Part shown: positions 55,716-64,000 of the stretch, in pieces
How the letters are laid out: the number at the start of each line of letters is the position of its first letter
Position numbering within the stretch: the stretch's first letter is position 1
Assembly: GCA_000824845.1 (NCBI GenBank)
Contig: CCNC01000200.1
Location: 1-64,000, forward strand
DNA length: 64,000 bases
Source of the DNA: Mesorhizobium sp. ORS 3359
Lineage (GTDB): Bacteria; Pseudomonadota; Alphaproteobacteria; Rhizobiales; Rhizobiaceae
Direction: 5' to 3'
Notes under the pieces: model-generated
Told to the model about the DNA's origin: nothing
Database searches by the model: none
What the model saw: only the letters and a program-made list of their open reading frames with translations
Translations under genes and position numbers: made by a program

Positions 55716-57256
55716 CAACGGCTTCCGCGACAGGCGCGCCCGTGGTCGCCAATCGCGGCGCCATCACCGCTTGCGTGATCCTGGCGGTGATCATGCAGGC
55801 GCTGGACACCACTATCGCCAATGTGGCGCTGCCCTATATCCAGGGCAGCGTCTCGGCCAGCGCCGACCAGATCAACTGGGTGCTCACCTCCTATATCGTC
55901 GCCGCCGCCGTGATGACGCCGCCGTCGGGCTATCTTGCCAACCGCTTCGGCCGCAAGCGCATCCTTCTGGTGGCGATCACCGGCTTCGTCGTCGCTTCCG
56001 TGTTGTGCGGCTTTGCCCAGTCGCTGCCGCAGATCGTCGGCTTCCGCCTGCTGCAGGGCCTGTTCGGCGCAGCACTCGTGCCGCTGTCACAGTCGATCCT
56101 GCTCGACATCTACAGCGTCGAGGAGCGCGGCTCGGCCATGGCGCTGTTCGGCGTCTCGGTCATGGTCGGTCCGGTGCTCGGTCCGGTCATCGGCGGTTGG
56201 CTGACCGAGAACGTCTCCTGGCGCTGGGTGTTCTACATCAACGTGCCGATCGGCGCGCTGGCCTTTATCGGCGTCTCGATGTTCGTCCAGGAAACCAAGC
56301 TCGACTTGAAGGCAAGGCTCGACTGGCTGGGCTTCGGTATGCTCTCGATCGCCATCGCCTCGCTGCAGATGTTCCTCGACCGCGGCGAGCAGCTCAACTG
56401 GTTCTCCTCGGCCGAGATCATCGTCGAGGCGCTGGTCTGCGCGTCGGCCTTCTACATCTTCATCGTCCACACCTTCACCGCGCGCGACACCTTCGTGAAC
56501 CCGCGGCTGTTCCTCGACCGCAACTTCGCCGTCGGCATGATCTTCATCTTCATCATCGGCATCACCTATCTCGCCTCGCTGGCGCTGATGACGCCCTATC
56601 TGCAGACGCTGATGGGTTATCCGGTGGTGACCGCCGGCATCGTCATGGGCCCGCGCGGCCTCGGCACCATGGCCTGCATGTTCCTGGTCGGCCGCCTGGT
56701 CGGCAAGGTCGACACGCGCTGGCTGCTGTTCGTCGGCCTCGCCATCACCGCCTGGGCGATGTACGACATGACCGGCTGGACGCCGGACGTCTCGCAATGG
56801 ACGATCATCAGCACCGGCTTCATCCAGGGCGCGGGTCTCGGCTTCCTGTTCGTGCCGCTCACCACCATCACCTTCGCCACGCTGGCGCCGGAGCGGCGCG
56901 CGGAAGGCACCGGCCTCTATAACCTGTCGCGCAACATCGGTTCCAGCGTCGGCATCTCGGTGGTCACGGCGCTTTTGACGCAGAACCAGCAGATCAATCA
57001 CGCCAACATCGCCACCTATGTGACGCCCTACAATCCGGCCTTCGGCGATCCGGCGATCTCGCAGGCGCTGAGCCCCTACACCGCCGCCGGCCGCGCCGCG
57101 CTCGACGGTCTGGTCACGCTGCAGGCCACGATCATCTCCTATGTCGACGACTTCAAGCTGATGATGATCCTGTCTCTGGCCGCCATCCCGCTGGTGCTTC
57201 TGCTGCGCAAGCCGTCGACGCCGGCCAAGGTCGATCACAGCGCGGCCATGGAATAA
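55712..57256 (+). CDS. DHA2-family multidrug efflux MFS permease (second EmrB-like)
   Basis: 514 residues, about 14 membrane helices. Signature LDTTIANVALPYIQGSVSAS in helix 1, motif A GYLANRFGRKR (about 72-82), and motif C-like GPVLGPVIGGWL. Proton-driven drug exporter partner of the preceding HlyD protein. Ends in an Ala/Met-rich tail (HSAAME). Confidence 0.92.
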   Translation: MTTASATGAPVVANRGAITACVILAVIMQALDTTIANVALPYIQGSVSASADQINWVLTSYIVAAAVMTPPSGYLANRFGRKRILLVAITGFVVASVLCGFAQSLPQIVGFRLLQGLFGAALVPLSQSILLDIYSVEERGSAMALFGVSVMVGPVLGPVIGGWLTENVSWRWVFYINVPIGALAFIGVSMFVQETKLDLKARLDWLGFGMLSIAIASLQMFLDRGEQLNWFSSAEIIVEALVCASAFYIFIVHTFTARDTFVNPRLFLDRNFAVGMIFIFIIGITYLASLALMTPYLQTLMGYPVVTAGIVMGPRGLGTMACMFLVGRLVGKVDTRWLLFVGLAITAWAMYDMTGWTPDVSQWTIISTGFIQGAGLGFLFVPLTTITFATLAPERRAEGTGLYNLSRNIGSSVGISVVTALLTQNQQINHANIATYVTPYNPAFGDPAISQALSPYTAAGRAALDGLVTLQATIISYVDDFKLMMILSLAAIPLVLLLRKPSTPAKVDHSAAME

Positions 57257-57588
57257 AAGGACCGGGATCCCGCCGCCCGCGGGACCCCGGCATGCCGGAC
57301 GACCTCCCAAACACCGGCGTCGCTGCGCCGGAAGCCGGCCGGCCCTTTTTGGGGAGGACTGGAATCGTACGAAGCAGGGCGGCTCGGAGTTTCACCAAGC
57401 TCCGACAATTTGCCGAAAATTGTACCGCCCTCGGCATATCGAGGGCAATCACGTACGGGGTTATCGGCGAACGCCAACCCAAACGCGGCCGATCAAGGCT
57501 TGCCGGTTATCTGAACTCAGAAAGCCATGCGCGATCGCCTTGTCCGAATGGCACCGAAATTGGAGATTGGCCGAACTCCCCCGTGACG

Positions 57589-57747
57589 TCGTCATCCTCG
57601 GGCTCGACCCGAGGATCCATTCCGTGACCTTTGCCGCGGAATGTGAGGGTGCAGAATTCTGTAGCCTTTGCCACGCCTTAGCGTAACGGAACGGATTCCA
57701 GGGTCTGCGCGCGTCGCTTCGCTCCTCGCTCCGCCATGGAATGACAA
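57589..57747. repeat. Interspersed repeat family C, copy 2
   Basis: Shares with C1 the landmarks GTCATC...GGATCCATTCCGTGAC, GCAGAATTCTG, ACGGAACGGATTCC, and GGGTCTGCGCGCGTCGCTTC, in the same order. Confidence 0.8.
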
Positions 57748-57806
57748 CCGGGAAGACCGACACGGCCAATCCCGAAGGTTGGCGCTGTCTCGTCGGTATT
57801 TCCAAC

Positions 57807-57837
57807 AAAAACCCCGGCCGATGAAGGCCAGGGTTTT
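57807..57837 (-). terminator. Terminator of the rpmH-rnpA-yidC transcript
   Basis: Stem AAAACCC/GGGTTTT joined to GGCC/GGCC with one mismatch, six-base loop, followed on the minus strand by TTTTTGTTGG. Lies 21 bases after the yidC stop. Confidence 0.85.
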
Positions 57838-57857
57838 GATTGTAGCTCGGTGTCCGG

Positions 57858-59690
57858 CTATTCCGCCGGCGATGGTTTCTTGCGGAACATCGCCGCCAGA
57901 TTGTCCCACAATTCGATCTTGGCGCCCTGACGCTTCATGATCACGCCCTGCTGAAGGATCGACAGCGTGTTGTTCCAGGCCCAGTAGATGACGAGGCCTG
58001 CCGGGAACGAGCCCATCATGAAGGTGAAGATCACCGGCATCCAGGTGAAGATCGCGGCCTGCGTCGGGTCCGGCGGCGCCGGGTTCATGCGCATCTGCAG
58101 GAACATGGTGATGCCCATCACCACTGCCCAGGCGCCCATATGCGGCAGGAAGGCGGGCGCCGCGAAGGGCAGCAGGCCGAACAGGTTGAAGATCGACGTC
58201 GGATCGGGCGCCGCAAGGTCGTGGATCCAGCCGAAGAAGGGCGCGTGCCGCATCTCGATGGTGATGTAGAGCACCTTGTAGAGCGAGAAGAAGACCGGGA
58301 TCTGCAGCGCCACCGGCCAGCAGCCGGCCAGCGGATTGATCTTCTCGGTTTTGTACAGCTCCATCATCGCCTGCTGCTGCTTCATCTTGTCGTCCGCGTA
58401 TTTCTCGCGGATCTCGACCATCTTCGGCTGCACCTTCTTCATGTTCGCCATCGAGGCGTAGGACTTGTTGGCCAGGGGGAAGAAGATCGCCTTGACGATG
58501 ACGGTGGTGGCGAGGATCGCCAGGCCGAAATTGCCGAAGAACTTGTAGAGCGTGTCGATGAGCCAGAACATCGGCTTGGTGATGAAATAGAACCAGCCCC
58601 AGTCGATCAGCAGGTCGAACTGGCGGATGTGCCGGTCCTTTTCATAGGCGTTGATGGTCGAGACCTCCTTCGCGCCGGCGAAGATTTCAGACTCGATCGT
58701 CGTCGACTGTCCCGGCGCGACGCTGATCGCATCAGTCAGGAAGTCGGACTGATAGCTGTGGCTGTGCGGTCCGTCCTTGAATTCGAAATAGGAGAATTTC
58801 GGCTGGAAGGGCTGCTTCTCCGTCGGGACAAGCGTCACGGCCCAGTATTTGTCGGTGATGCCGAGCCAGCCATCGGTGGACTTGCCGGGCTTGACCTCCT
58901 TGTCCTTCTCGATGGCAGCGTATTTGTACTCCGTCAGCCCTTCGCTGCCGGTCACGCCGATCAGTCCCTCATGCAGCACATAGGTGCTGGCGACGGCCGG
59001 TTTGTCGAAACGGGTGACGCGCCCGTAATTGTAGAGCGAGACGCCGGCCGTTCCCGAATTCTGCACCGTGTCGGAAACGGTGAACATATATTCGTTGTCG
59101 ATCGAGATGGTGCGCTTGAACGTCAGGCCCTTGTCGTTGGTGAAGGTCAGCGTCACCGGCGTCGAGGGCGTCAGCGTCGGATTGCCTTCGACGCTCCACA
59201 CCGTATCCGCGCCCGGCACCGCGCCGGTCGCATCGTTGCCGACGAAGCCGATCTCGGCGAAATAGCCGTTGGGCAGCGACGATGGGTTGAGCAGCTCGAT
59301 CTCGGGCGAATTCTTGTCGACCGTCTCGGTATAGTGCTTGAGCTTCAGGTCATCGAGGCGCGCGCCCGTCAGGTTGATCGAGCCCTCGAGGCTGGGCGTG
59401 TCGATCTTGACGCGCTTGGTCGCGGCAATGGCCTGGTCGCGGCTGGCGGCGGTCACCGCTTCACCGCCGGGTGCGCCGGGAACGCTGCCGGCCGCCGGGG
59501 CCGGCGTTCCTGTCGCGCCGGAATTTGCGCCGCCGCCCGCTTCCTTCTTCTGCGCCTCGACGCGCTGCTGCTCGATGCGGGCCTGCTCGCGCTGCTGCTC
59601 CATCTTCGGGTTCATATAGAACACCTGCCAGAGCGTCAGGATCAGCACCGACAACGCGATGGTGATGAAGAAATTGCGGTTGTTTTCCAT
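57858..59690 (-). CDS. yidC: Membrane protein insertase YidC
   Basis: Inserts membrane proteins alone or with SecYEG. 610 residues, full-length Gram-negative type: an N-terminal helix (about 6-22), the large periplasmic beta-sandwich P1 domain (about 60-350), then five helices including FGNFGLAILATTVIVKAIFF and CWPVALQIPVFFSLYKVLY. The C-terminal region has MRMNPAPPDPTQA and IYWAWNNTLSILQQ. Follows rnpA by 14 bases; a yidD gene is not seen between them. Confidence 0.97.
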   Translation of the reverse strand: MENNRNFFITIALSVLILTLWQVFYMNPKMEQQREQARIEQQRVEAQKKEAGGGANSGATGTPAPAAGSVPGAPGGEAVTAASRDQAIAATKRVKIDTPSLEGSINLTGARLDDLKLKHYTETVDKNSPEIELLNPSSLPNGYFAEIGFVGNDATGAVPGADTVWSVEGNPTLTPSTPVTLTFTNDKGLTFKRTISIDNEYMFTVSDTVQNSGTAGVSLYNYGRVTRFDKPAVASTYVLHEGLIGVTGSEGLTEYKYAAIEKDKEVKPGKSTDGWLGITDKYWAVTLVPTEKQPFQPKFSYFEFKDGPHSHSYQSDFLTDAISVAPGQSTTIESEIFAGAKEVSTINAYEKDRHIRQFDLLIDWGWFYFITKPMFWLIDTLYKFFGNFGLAILATTVIVKAIFFPLANKSYASMANMKKVQPKMVEIREKYADDKMKQQQAMMELYKTEKINPLAGCWPVALQIPVFFSLYKVLYITIEMRHAPFFGWIHDLAAPDPTSIFNLFGLLPFAAPAFLPHMGAWAVVMGITMFLQMRMNPAPPDPTQAAIFTWMPVIFTFMMGSFPAGLVIYWAWNNTLSILQQGVIMKRQGAKIELWDNLAAMFRKKPSPAE

Positions 59691-59704
59691 CGAAAGCCCT
59701 TGGC

Positions 59705-60058
59705 CTATCGTGCGCCGCGTAGCCGGCGGGAAAGCTCGGCCTTCAACTGGCCGAACGGAATGGCGAGCACGTCTTCACGCCCGACGATGACATAGTCATT
59801 GCCGGGCGCCATGTCATCGGCGGCGTGAACGCGCACGGCTTCCCTCAGCCGCCGCCGAACGCGGTTGCGCACCACGGCGTTGCCGACCTTCTTGGTGACG
59901 GTGTAGCCGACACGCGGCGCAAGGTCGTCGCCGCGGTCGAGAACTTCAACGAGAAAAAGCCGTCCGCGGCGTTTCTCGCCGCCGCGCACAGCCAGGAAGT
60001 CCGCGCGTTTCAGAAGCCGCCCGGGAGTTTTCCCCTTTGGCTTGCCGGTTGCGGGCAA
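59705..60058 (-). CDS. rnpA: Ribonuclease P protein component
   Basis: Protein subunit that helps the RNase P RNA mature tRNA 5' ends. 117 residues from TTG 60058, normal length: RLLKRADFLAVR (about 15-26) and the RNR motif TKKVGNAVVRNRVRRRLREA (about 57-76). The frame is open further upstream, but that part is antisense-frame reading of rpmH, whose stop lies at 60075. Start is uncertain; GACGAG is the only nearby ribosome-site-like stretch. Confidence 0.9.
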   Translation of the reverse strand: MPATGKPKGKTPGRLLKRADFLAVRGGEKRRGRLFLVEVLDRGDDLAPRVGYTVTKKVGNAVVRNRVRRRLREAVRVHAADDMAPGNDYVIVGREDVLAIPFGQLKAELSRRLRGAR

Positions 60059-60074
60059 CGATCTCGTCTTTCGT

Positions 60075-60209
60075 TCAGGCGCTGAGACGCTTGCGACCGC
60101 GATTACGGCGGGCAGCAACGACGCCACGGCCACCCTTGGTGGCCATGCGGGCACGGAAACCATGCCGGCGCTTCCGGACGAGTTTGGACGGTTGGTATGT
60201 ACGCTTCAT
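60075..60209 (-). CDS. rpmH: Ribosomal protein L34
   Basis: 44 residues, MKRTYQPSKLVRKRRHGFRA at the start and MATKGGRGVVAARRNRGRKR near the end, the near-invariant L34 sequence. First gene of rpmH-rnpA-yidC on the minus strand, with a strong sigma-70-like promoter about 115 bases upstream. Confidence 0.97.
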   Translation of the reverse strand: MKRTYQPSKLVRKRRHGFRARMATKGGRGVVAARRNRGRKRLSA

Positions 60210-60330
60210 TTGTTTTAATACCGCGGGGTGCGGCCCTTCTTGATTCTGTCACTCTGTAACAGGAGCTTTGCCGGGCCGGCTTAGGCGCGATCGAAACCGC
60301 GCCGGGACGAATGGCCCGAGCGTGAGCGGG

Positions 60331-60359
60331 CTTATAGAAAGAAGGTTTTTGGAAGTCAA
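60331..60359 (-). promoter_or_regulatory. Sigma-70-type promoter of rpmH
   Basis: TTGACT (60354-60359), exactly 17 bases, TATAAG (60331-60336) on the minus strand, close to consensus. Confidence 0.8.
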
Positions 60360-60464
60360 TCCGCCCCGCCGCGAGGCAATTTTTCGCGGGGGTGACGATG
60401 AAATTGGCAAAAAAGCCGCAAATCGCATAATCTTGCCCGATCAAGCCTTTGTGAATGCGCGTCA

Positions 60465-61955
60465 ATGACGAGTGAAACTCTGTCCACGAACGAGAAGGCA
60501 ACCCCGGCGGCAAACCCGACGCGCCGGGTGCCGCTGTCGCGCGGCCTGTCGACAAAGCTTCTTCTGCTCACCATTGCCTTCGTGCTCTTGGCCGAAATCC
60601 TGATCTTCCTGCCCTGGATCGCCAGCTACCGGGTGAACTGGCTGAAGGAGCGGCTGAGCACCGCCGCCGCCGTGTCGATCGTTTTGTTGCAGGGCGAGCC
60701 CAACGCGCTGTCGCACAACGCCCAGAACGACGTGCTGATGGCGATCGGCGCCAAGGCGATCGCCGTGCGTGACGGCGGGGTGTCGCGGCTGCTCGTCGTT
60801 TCCGACATGCCGCCGCAGGTCGACGAGCATATCGACATCGCCAATGTCGGCCTGGTCAACGGCATGACCGGCGCGCTCGACACTTTGTTCTTCGGCGGCA
60901 AGCGCATGCTGCGCGTCTTCGGCCCGGTCGGCGATAGCGACAAGGAATTCGAGCTGATCATGCCGGATTACCGTCTGCGCGACGCCATGCTCAGATACTC
61001 GCGCAATGTCGCCGTCGTCTCGCTGCTCATCTCGCTGTTCACCGCAATGCTCGTCTATGCCGCGATCGACCTGATCATGATCGGGCCGATCCGCACCATG
61101 ACGCGCTCGATCCTGTCCTTCTCCGAGGCGCCCGACGATCCCGGGCGCATAATCTGTCCGACCGAGCGCTCCGACGAGATCGGCGTCGCCGAGCGCGAGC
61201 TGGCGCAGATGCAGGACCGGCTGCAGAAGATGCTGTCGGAACAGAAGCACCTCGCCGACCTCGGCCTTGCCGTGTCGAAGATCAACCACGACATGCGCAA
61301 CATCCTGGCTTCCGCGCAGCTGATGTCCGACCGCCTGCGCCAGGTGAAGGACCCGACCGTGCAATCCTTCGCGCCGAAACTTGTGCGCGCGCTCGACCGC
61401 GCCGTCGCCTATTCGGAGGGCGTGCTCGCCTATGGCCGTACGCAGGAGCCGGCGCCGTCACGCCGACGCCTCAGGTTGCGCCAGCTGGTCGACGACGTGC
61501 ACGGCCTGCTCGACATCGAGACAGGCATCGAATTCATCAACGGCGTCGAACACGCCTTCGAGGTGGACGCCGATTCCGACCATCTCTTCCGCGTGCTCAC
61601 CAATCTGTGCCGCAATTCCATTCAGGCGATGGCCGCCGATACGGAGCGGACGGTTGTGCGCCGGCTGGCGGTGGCGGCCGAGCGTCACGGCAGCGTCAGC
61701 CGCATCACCGTCACCGACACCGGCCCCGGCCTGCCGCCCAAGGCGCGCGAGAACCTGTTCGCCGCCTTCCGCGGCTCGGCGCGCAGCGGCGGCACCGGTC
61801 TTGGCCTGGCGATCGCGCACGAATTGATCCGCGCCCATGGCGGCTCGGTCGAGCTGGTCGAATCGATCGGTGGCCGCACCGTCTTCGCCGTCACCATCCC
61901 CGACCAGCCGGTCCGGCTCGATCAAGCGCGCAACGGCCTGCGCCGCCCGGCTTGA
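60465..61955 (+). CDS. Membrane-bound sensor histidine kinase (HAMP, HisKA-type)
   Basis: 496 residues. Helix about 32-50, periplasmic sensor (about 55-180), helix about 185-207, HAMP-like segment (about 210-262), phospho-acceptor His in SKINHDMRNILASAQL (about 273-288), and GHKL ATPase with NLCRNSIQAMA, DTGPGLPP and GGTGLGLAIAHELI. Signal unknown, and no response regulator gene is adjacent, so it is an orphan kinase. Divergent from rpmH. Confidence 0.93.
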   Translation: MTSETLSTNEKATPAANPTRRVPLSRGLSTKLLLLTIAFVLLAEILIFLPWIASYRVNWLKERLSTAAAVSIVLLQGEPNALSHNAQNDVLMAIGAKAIAVRDGGVSRLLVVSDMPPQVDEHIDIANVGLVNGMTGALDTLFFGGKRMLRVFGPVGDSDKEFELIMPDYRLRDAMLRYSRNVAVVSLLISLFTAMLVYAAIDLIMIGPIRTMTRSILSFSEAPDDPGRIICPTERSDEIGVAERELAQMQDRLQKMLSEQKHLADLGLAVSKINHDMRNILASAQLMSDRLRQVKDPTVQSFAPKLVRALDRAVAYSEGVLAYGRTQEPAPSRRRLRLRQLVDDVHGLLDIETGIEFINGVEHAFEVDADSDHLFRVLTNLCRNSIQAMAADTERTVVRRLAVAAERHGSVSRITVTDTGPGLPPKARENLFAAFRGSARSGGTGLGLAIAHELIRAHGGSVELVESIGGRTVFAVTIPDQPVRLDQARNGLRRPA

Positions 61956-62097
61956 GGTGTACCGATATTCAGGTGATGCCGGCCTGCAAATGGCGGCTTC
62001 CTGTGCTTCCGGTGCTCACGTACTTTAAGTATGTTCCGCTCCGGTTCTCGCAATCCACCATTTTCGTCTCGGCCTGACCTGAATCTCGGCACACCTC
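61954..62097. repeat. Large inverted repeat after the histidine kinase
   Basis: Arms 61954-61974 and 62077-62097 (GAGGTGT-type, ACCGATATTCAGGT against ACCTGAATCTCGGC) match at 19 of 21. Between them lies a smaller dyad ACGTACTTTAAGTATGT. The left arm begins in the kinase stop codon. May be a repeat element or an attenuating hairpin. Confidence 0.7.
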
Positions 62098-62235
62098 CAC
62101 ATCGGGGAACCGCCTGCGACAAAACTTTTGCCGGATCGGCTTGCAATTCTCAAATTCAGTCGTTAGGGAACACTCCACATCGCGGCCGGCCGTCTCGACC
62201 GGATCGCGGGGCTTGTGTCACACACGGCCTGTTGC

Positions 62236-62312
62236 GCGCCCGTAGCTCAGCTGGATAGAGCACCAGACTACGAATCTGGGGGTCAGGAGTTCGAATCTCT
62301 TCGGGCGCGCCA
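62236..62312 (+). tRNA. tRNA-Arg (anticodon ACG)
   Basis: 77 nt with encoded CCA. Acceptor GCGCCCG pairs with CGGGCGC (62302-62308); anticodon arm CCAGA-CTACGAA-TCTGG gives ACG; T-loop TTCGAAT. Reads CGN arginine codons after A34 deamination. Flanks: the kinase repeat on the left, a less GC-rich region on the right. Confidence 0.97.
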
Positions 62313-62776
62313 TTTCGATACCACTCCAGAACGAAGATAGGCACTGCGGCCGTTGGGCGTATAATCAAGTCTCGACAAGCTTATTGGCTACTTGAAGATC
62401 GTGCGTGGTAAATCCTTCGCTGAAGCTGCTCGTCGCGCACCACGGGCGCGAAGCGGTTCTCATAGCAAGGACGTTCATAGGCGGCGCGCCTTTGCAGATT
62501 TCCTCTGTGAGTTTCGCAGCGACCTCGACCACATGCTCGGATCGAGACGACTGCAGTTTACCCAAGCGCGATTGGCGACGCAGAGCGGAATCTGGCCAGG
62601 AAACCTGGAACTCACTGGAATTAGCGATTCCGGAGTAGAACCCGATACGCCGTTGCGACTCTTGGATGAAACGCATGTGATTTCCATGCCGTTTTCATTT
62701 GCAGAGCTACAGATTTGGGAAGCAAGAGTGGCGCAATCAGGCGCGAAACACACGGCAATCGGGGCAGGTACGCCCT
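62313..62776. other. Unassigned stretch downstream of tRNA-Arg
   Basis: 464 bases with lower GC and no recognised family. A minus-strand frame at 62365-62676 (103 codons, start ATG with GGAAA nearby) and a plus-strand frame at 62392-62853 both exist; neither resembles a known family. The minus-strand one has plausible codon use, so a small hypothetical or a degraded integrase remnant is possible. Confidence 0.35.
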
Positions 62777-63652
62777 TCAATTCCAGCGATGGCTGCGAAT
62801 GGTGCGGACGAAGGCCGCGACTGCGGGAGAGTGGCGTCGTCCCGACACGGTAATGAGGCTGATCGTGCGTTCCACCGCCGGATCAACCAGTGGACGGCGG
62901 ACGCTCTCCGGATGGGTCACAGAAAACTCGGGCATGAAGGCAAAGCCGATATTCGCCATCACCATGGCCTGCACCCACTCGTCGCGCTCGGAACGGAAGC
63001 GCGCGTAGAGCTTCACGCCCATATCGCTGCAAACGCCCATCACGATTTCGCGCAGCTCGCAGGACAGCCGGTCAACGTACGGCTGCTCCGAGAGGTCACG
63101 TAGCGCGATTACTTTGCGCGCGATGAGAGAGTGCTCGGGCGGCAGCAGCACCACGTAGCGCTCGGTGTAAAGCGGCTCGGCGCGGTAGTTATCGCCCAAA
63201 CCATCGAGCGCGTTGAGCACCGCGACATCGATGTCGTCCGTGTCGAGTTGCGCCGCCAGCGCTTCCGGTGCGCCGTCGCGCACCGCCACTTCCACTCCCG
63301 GAGACTGCCGCTGAAACTCGGCGAGTAGCGACGCAATGCGCATCGGACCGATGCTCGACATCACGCCCATGCGAATCGGAACCTGGTTAAGCAGGCGGAA
63401 ATCCTTAGCGATGCTTTCCGCCGTTTTCGCCTGCTCGAGAATTTGACCCAGACAGGGTTGCATGCGGCGGCCGAACTCCGTGAGCACGATCTGCTTGCCT
63501 TCGCGATAGAACAGCGGCGTGCCTAGCTGCGCTTCCAGCTTCTTGATCGCCGTGGTGAGAGCGGGCTGTGAGACGTGACAGGCCTCAGCGGCGCGCGTGA
63601 AGCTCAACGAATTTGCCGCCATGAGAAAGTAGCGAACCTGATGCATTTCCAT
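62777..63652 (-). CDS. LysR-family transcriptional regulator
   Basis: 291 residues: N-terminal winged helix (about 1-60, QVRYFLMAANSLSFTRAAE and SQPALTTAIKKLEAQLGTPLF), C-terminal effector domain (about 90-290) with VRDGAPEALAAQLDTDDIDV. Codon use looks less GC-biased than neighbours, consistent with acquired DNA. Divergent from a small peptide gene and the start of another gene at the window end, which it may control; inducer unknown. Confidence 0.92.
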   Translation of the reverse strand: MEMHQVRYFLMAANSLSFTRAAEACHVSQPALTTAIKKLEAQLGTPLFYREGKQIVLTEFGRRMQPCLGQILEQAKTAESIAKDFRLLNQVPIRMGVMSSIGPMRIASLLAEFQRQSPGVEVAVRDGAPEALAAQLDTDDIDVAVLNALDGLGDNYRAEPLYTERYVVLLPPEHSLIARKVIALRDLSEQPYVDRLSCELREIVMGVCSDMGVKLYARFRSERDEWVQAMVMANIGFAFMPEFSVTHPESVRRPLVDPAVERTISLITVSGRRHSPAVAAFVRTIRSHRWN

Positions 63653-63793
63653 GATGGCCCCCCGAAGAACGAGCGGCGGATACTACATCGCCGCCGCCCA
63701 AACGGGAATTATGCATCCATAACCAAACGGTAGTGTCGCTGGCCCCCTCTCGCATGGCTCCATGCTGTGGTCAACGCAGCAGAGGAGAGTGCC

Positions 63794-63931
63794 ATGACGG
63801 TTTGCATGCGAAAGCCGGGAGGGATCTTAACAGATCGTAACCCCACCCCAACACCGATTGACGCACGGATCGGGCTTCGTCCGGCAACACGTGAGCTGAC
63901 CGGTAATGATGGAGGACCTCGCAATGCTTGA
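63794..63931 (+). CDS. Small 45-aa peptide gene, unknown
   Basis: MTVCMRKPGGILTDRNPTPT begins it, then a polar tail ending NDGGPRNA. AGGAG precedes the ATG. It overlaps the next start by 8 bases and is divergent from the LysR gene. It may be a real small gene or a leader peptide of the truncated gene. Confidence 0.5.
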   Translation: MTVCMRKPGGILTDRNPTPTPIDARIGLRPATRELTGNDGGPRNA

Positions 63932-64000
63932 AGATGTCAGCCCCCGATCTGCGGGCTCGATCGCGAACAGCCTGTCCGAGCGCTTCTTAGCCACCCGTCG
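63924..64000 (+). CDS. Start of an unidentified CDS cut by the window end
   Basis: ATG at 63924 with GGAGG upstream (GATGGAGGACC). Visible residues: MLEDVSPRSAGSIANSLSER then FLATR. Too short to name; an EgtB-type N-terminus is only an impression. Divergent from the LysR gene. Confidence 0.4.
   Translation, partial: MLEDVSPRSAGSIANSLSERFLATR

Larger units (their letters stand above)
57257..57857. other. Long gap between the efflux operon and yidC
   Basis: 601 bases without a supported gene. It holds a GC-rich dyad after the permease stop (about 57260-57292), unassigned sequence to 57588, repeat C2 (57589-57747) and the yidC terminator (57807-57837). Confidence 0.5.

Noticed and set aside
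57258..57588. Small genes in the gap before repeat C2
   Set aside because: Frames there have no ribosome site, unusual codon use and no family resemblance.
62156..62368. Minus-strand frame containing EIRTPDPQIRSLVLYPAELR
   Set aside because: This is the antisense reading of tRNA-Arg, a well-known source of false protein calls; the tRNA is certain.

Overview
The window looks like a chromosomal segment of a Mesorhizobium-type rhizobium (Alphaproteobacteria, Hyphomicrobiales). The evidence is the high GC content, a dnaK-dnaJ-pmtA block with a rhizobial-type phosphatidylethanolamine N-methyltransferase, the rmuC/def/fmt/truA/dapE/dapD neighbourhood, short interspersed palindromic repeats of the kind common in this order, and strongly GC-biased third codon positions. 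It is mostly ordinary chromosome. No CRISPR array, complete insertion sequence, prophage or plasmid gene was seen.

Layout. 1-4.4 kb: pmtA (cut by the window start), dnaJ and dnaK with a likely heat-shock promoter and a strong terminator between dnaK and dnaJ. 4.4-10.3 kb: a ribose/xylose-type sugar ABC importer operon, a divergent LacI repressor with palindromic operators, and an inositol-monophosphatase-family gene. 10.4-18.9 kb: two luciferase-like flavin monooxygenases, arylamine N-acetyltransferase, an AI-2E family permease, a SugE/Gdx guanidinium exporter behind what reads as a guanidine-II (mini-ykkC) riboswitch, a cation-efflux protein, a GFA-fold protein and RmuC. 19-27 kb: def-fmt-GNAT-truA on the plus strand facing a small membrane protein and dapE, then panE, two small membrane proteins and dapD. 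27-33 kb: a LOG-family protein, a NarL-type two-component pair, three consecutive genes for secreted Asn-Gly repeat proteins, a HAD nucleotidase and a diguanylate cyclase.

33-45 kb: a 57-residue Tat-signal-like peptide coupled to a GMC oxidoreductase, a MarR regulator with a palindromic operator, phenylalanine hydroxylase with a divergent Lrp/AsnC regulator, an orphan BchE-like B12-radical-SAM protein, argB, an ECF sigma/anti-sigma pair followed by a fasciclin protein and a Tat-type MsrB, and an SDR-DoxX-like fusion coupled to a DUF2269-type membrane protein. 45-57 kb: two separate EmrAB-type drug efflux modules (one with a divergent TetR, one with an upstream MarR) around a soluble FtsK and engB. 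57.8-60.2 kb: yidC-rnpA-rpmH. 60.4-64 kb: a membrane histidine kinase, tRNA-Arg(ACG), and then a less GC-rich, less tidy stretch with a LysR regulator divergent from a small peptide gene and the start of another gene.

Two themes recur. rpmH, rnpA, yidC, engB and argB lie on one strand in the usual rhizobial order but are separated by about 12 kb and 5 kb of accessory genes (transporters, regulators, envelope stress functions). Small regulatory DNA elements are also frequent: riboswitch, operators, a ribosome-site-masking hairpin, giant hairpins, and repeats that supply stop codons. The best candidates for something under-described are the Asn-Gly repeat protein trio with its neighbouring two-component system, the ECF-sigma/fasciclin/Tat-MsrB cassette, and the orphan BchE-like gene with a masked ribosome-binding site.
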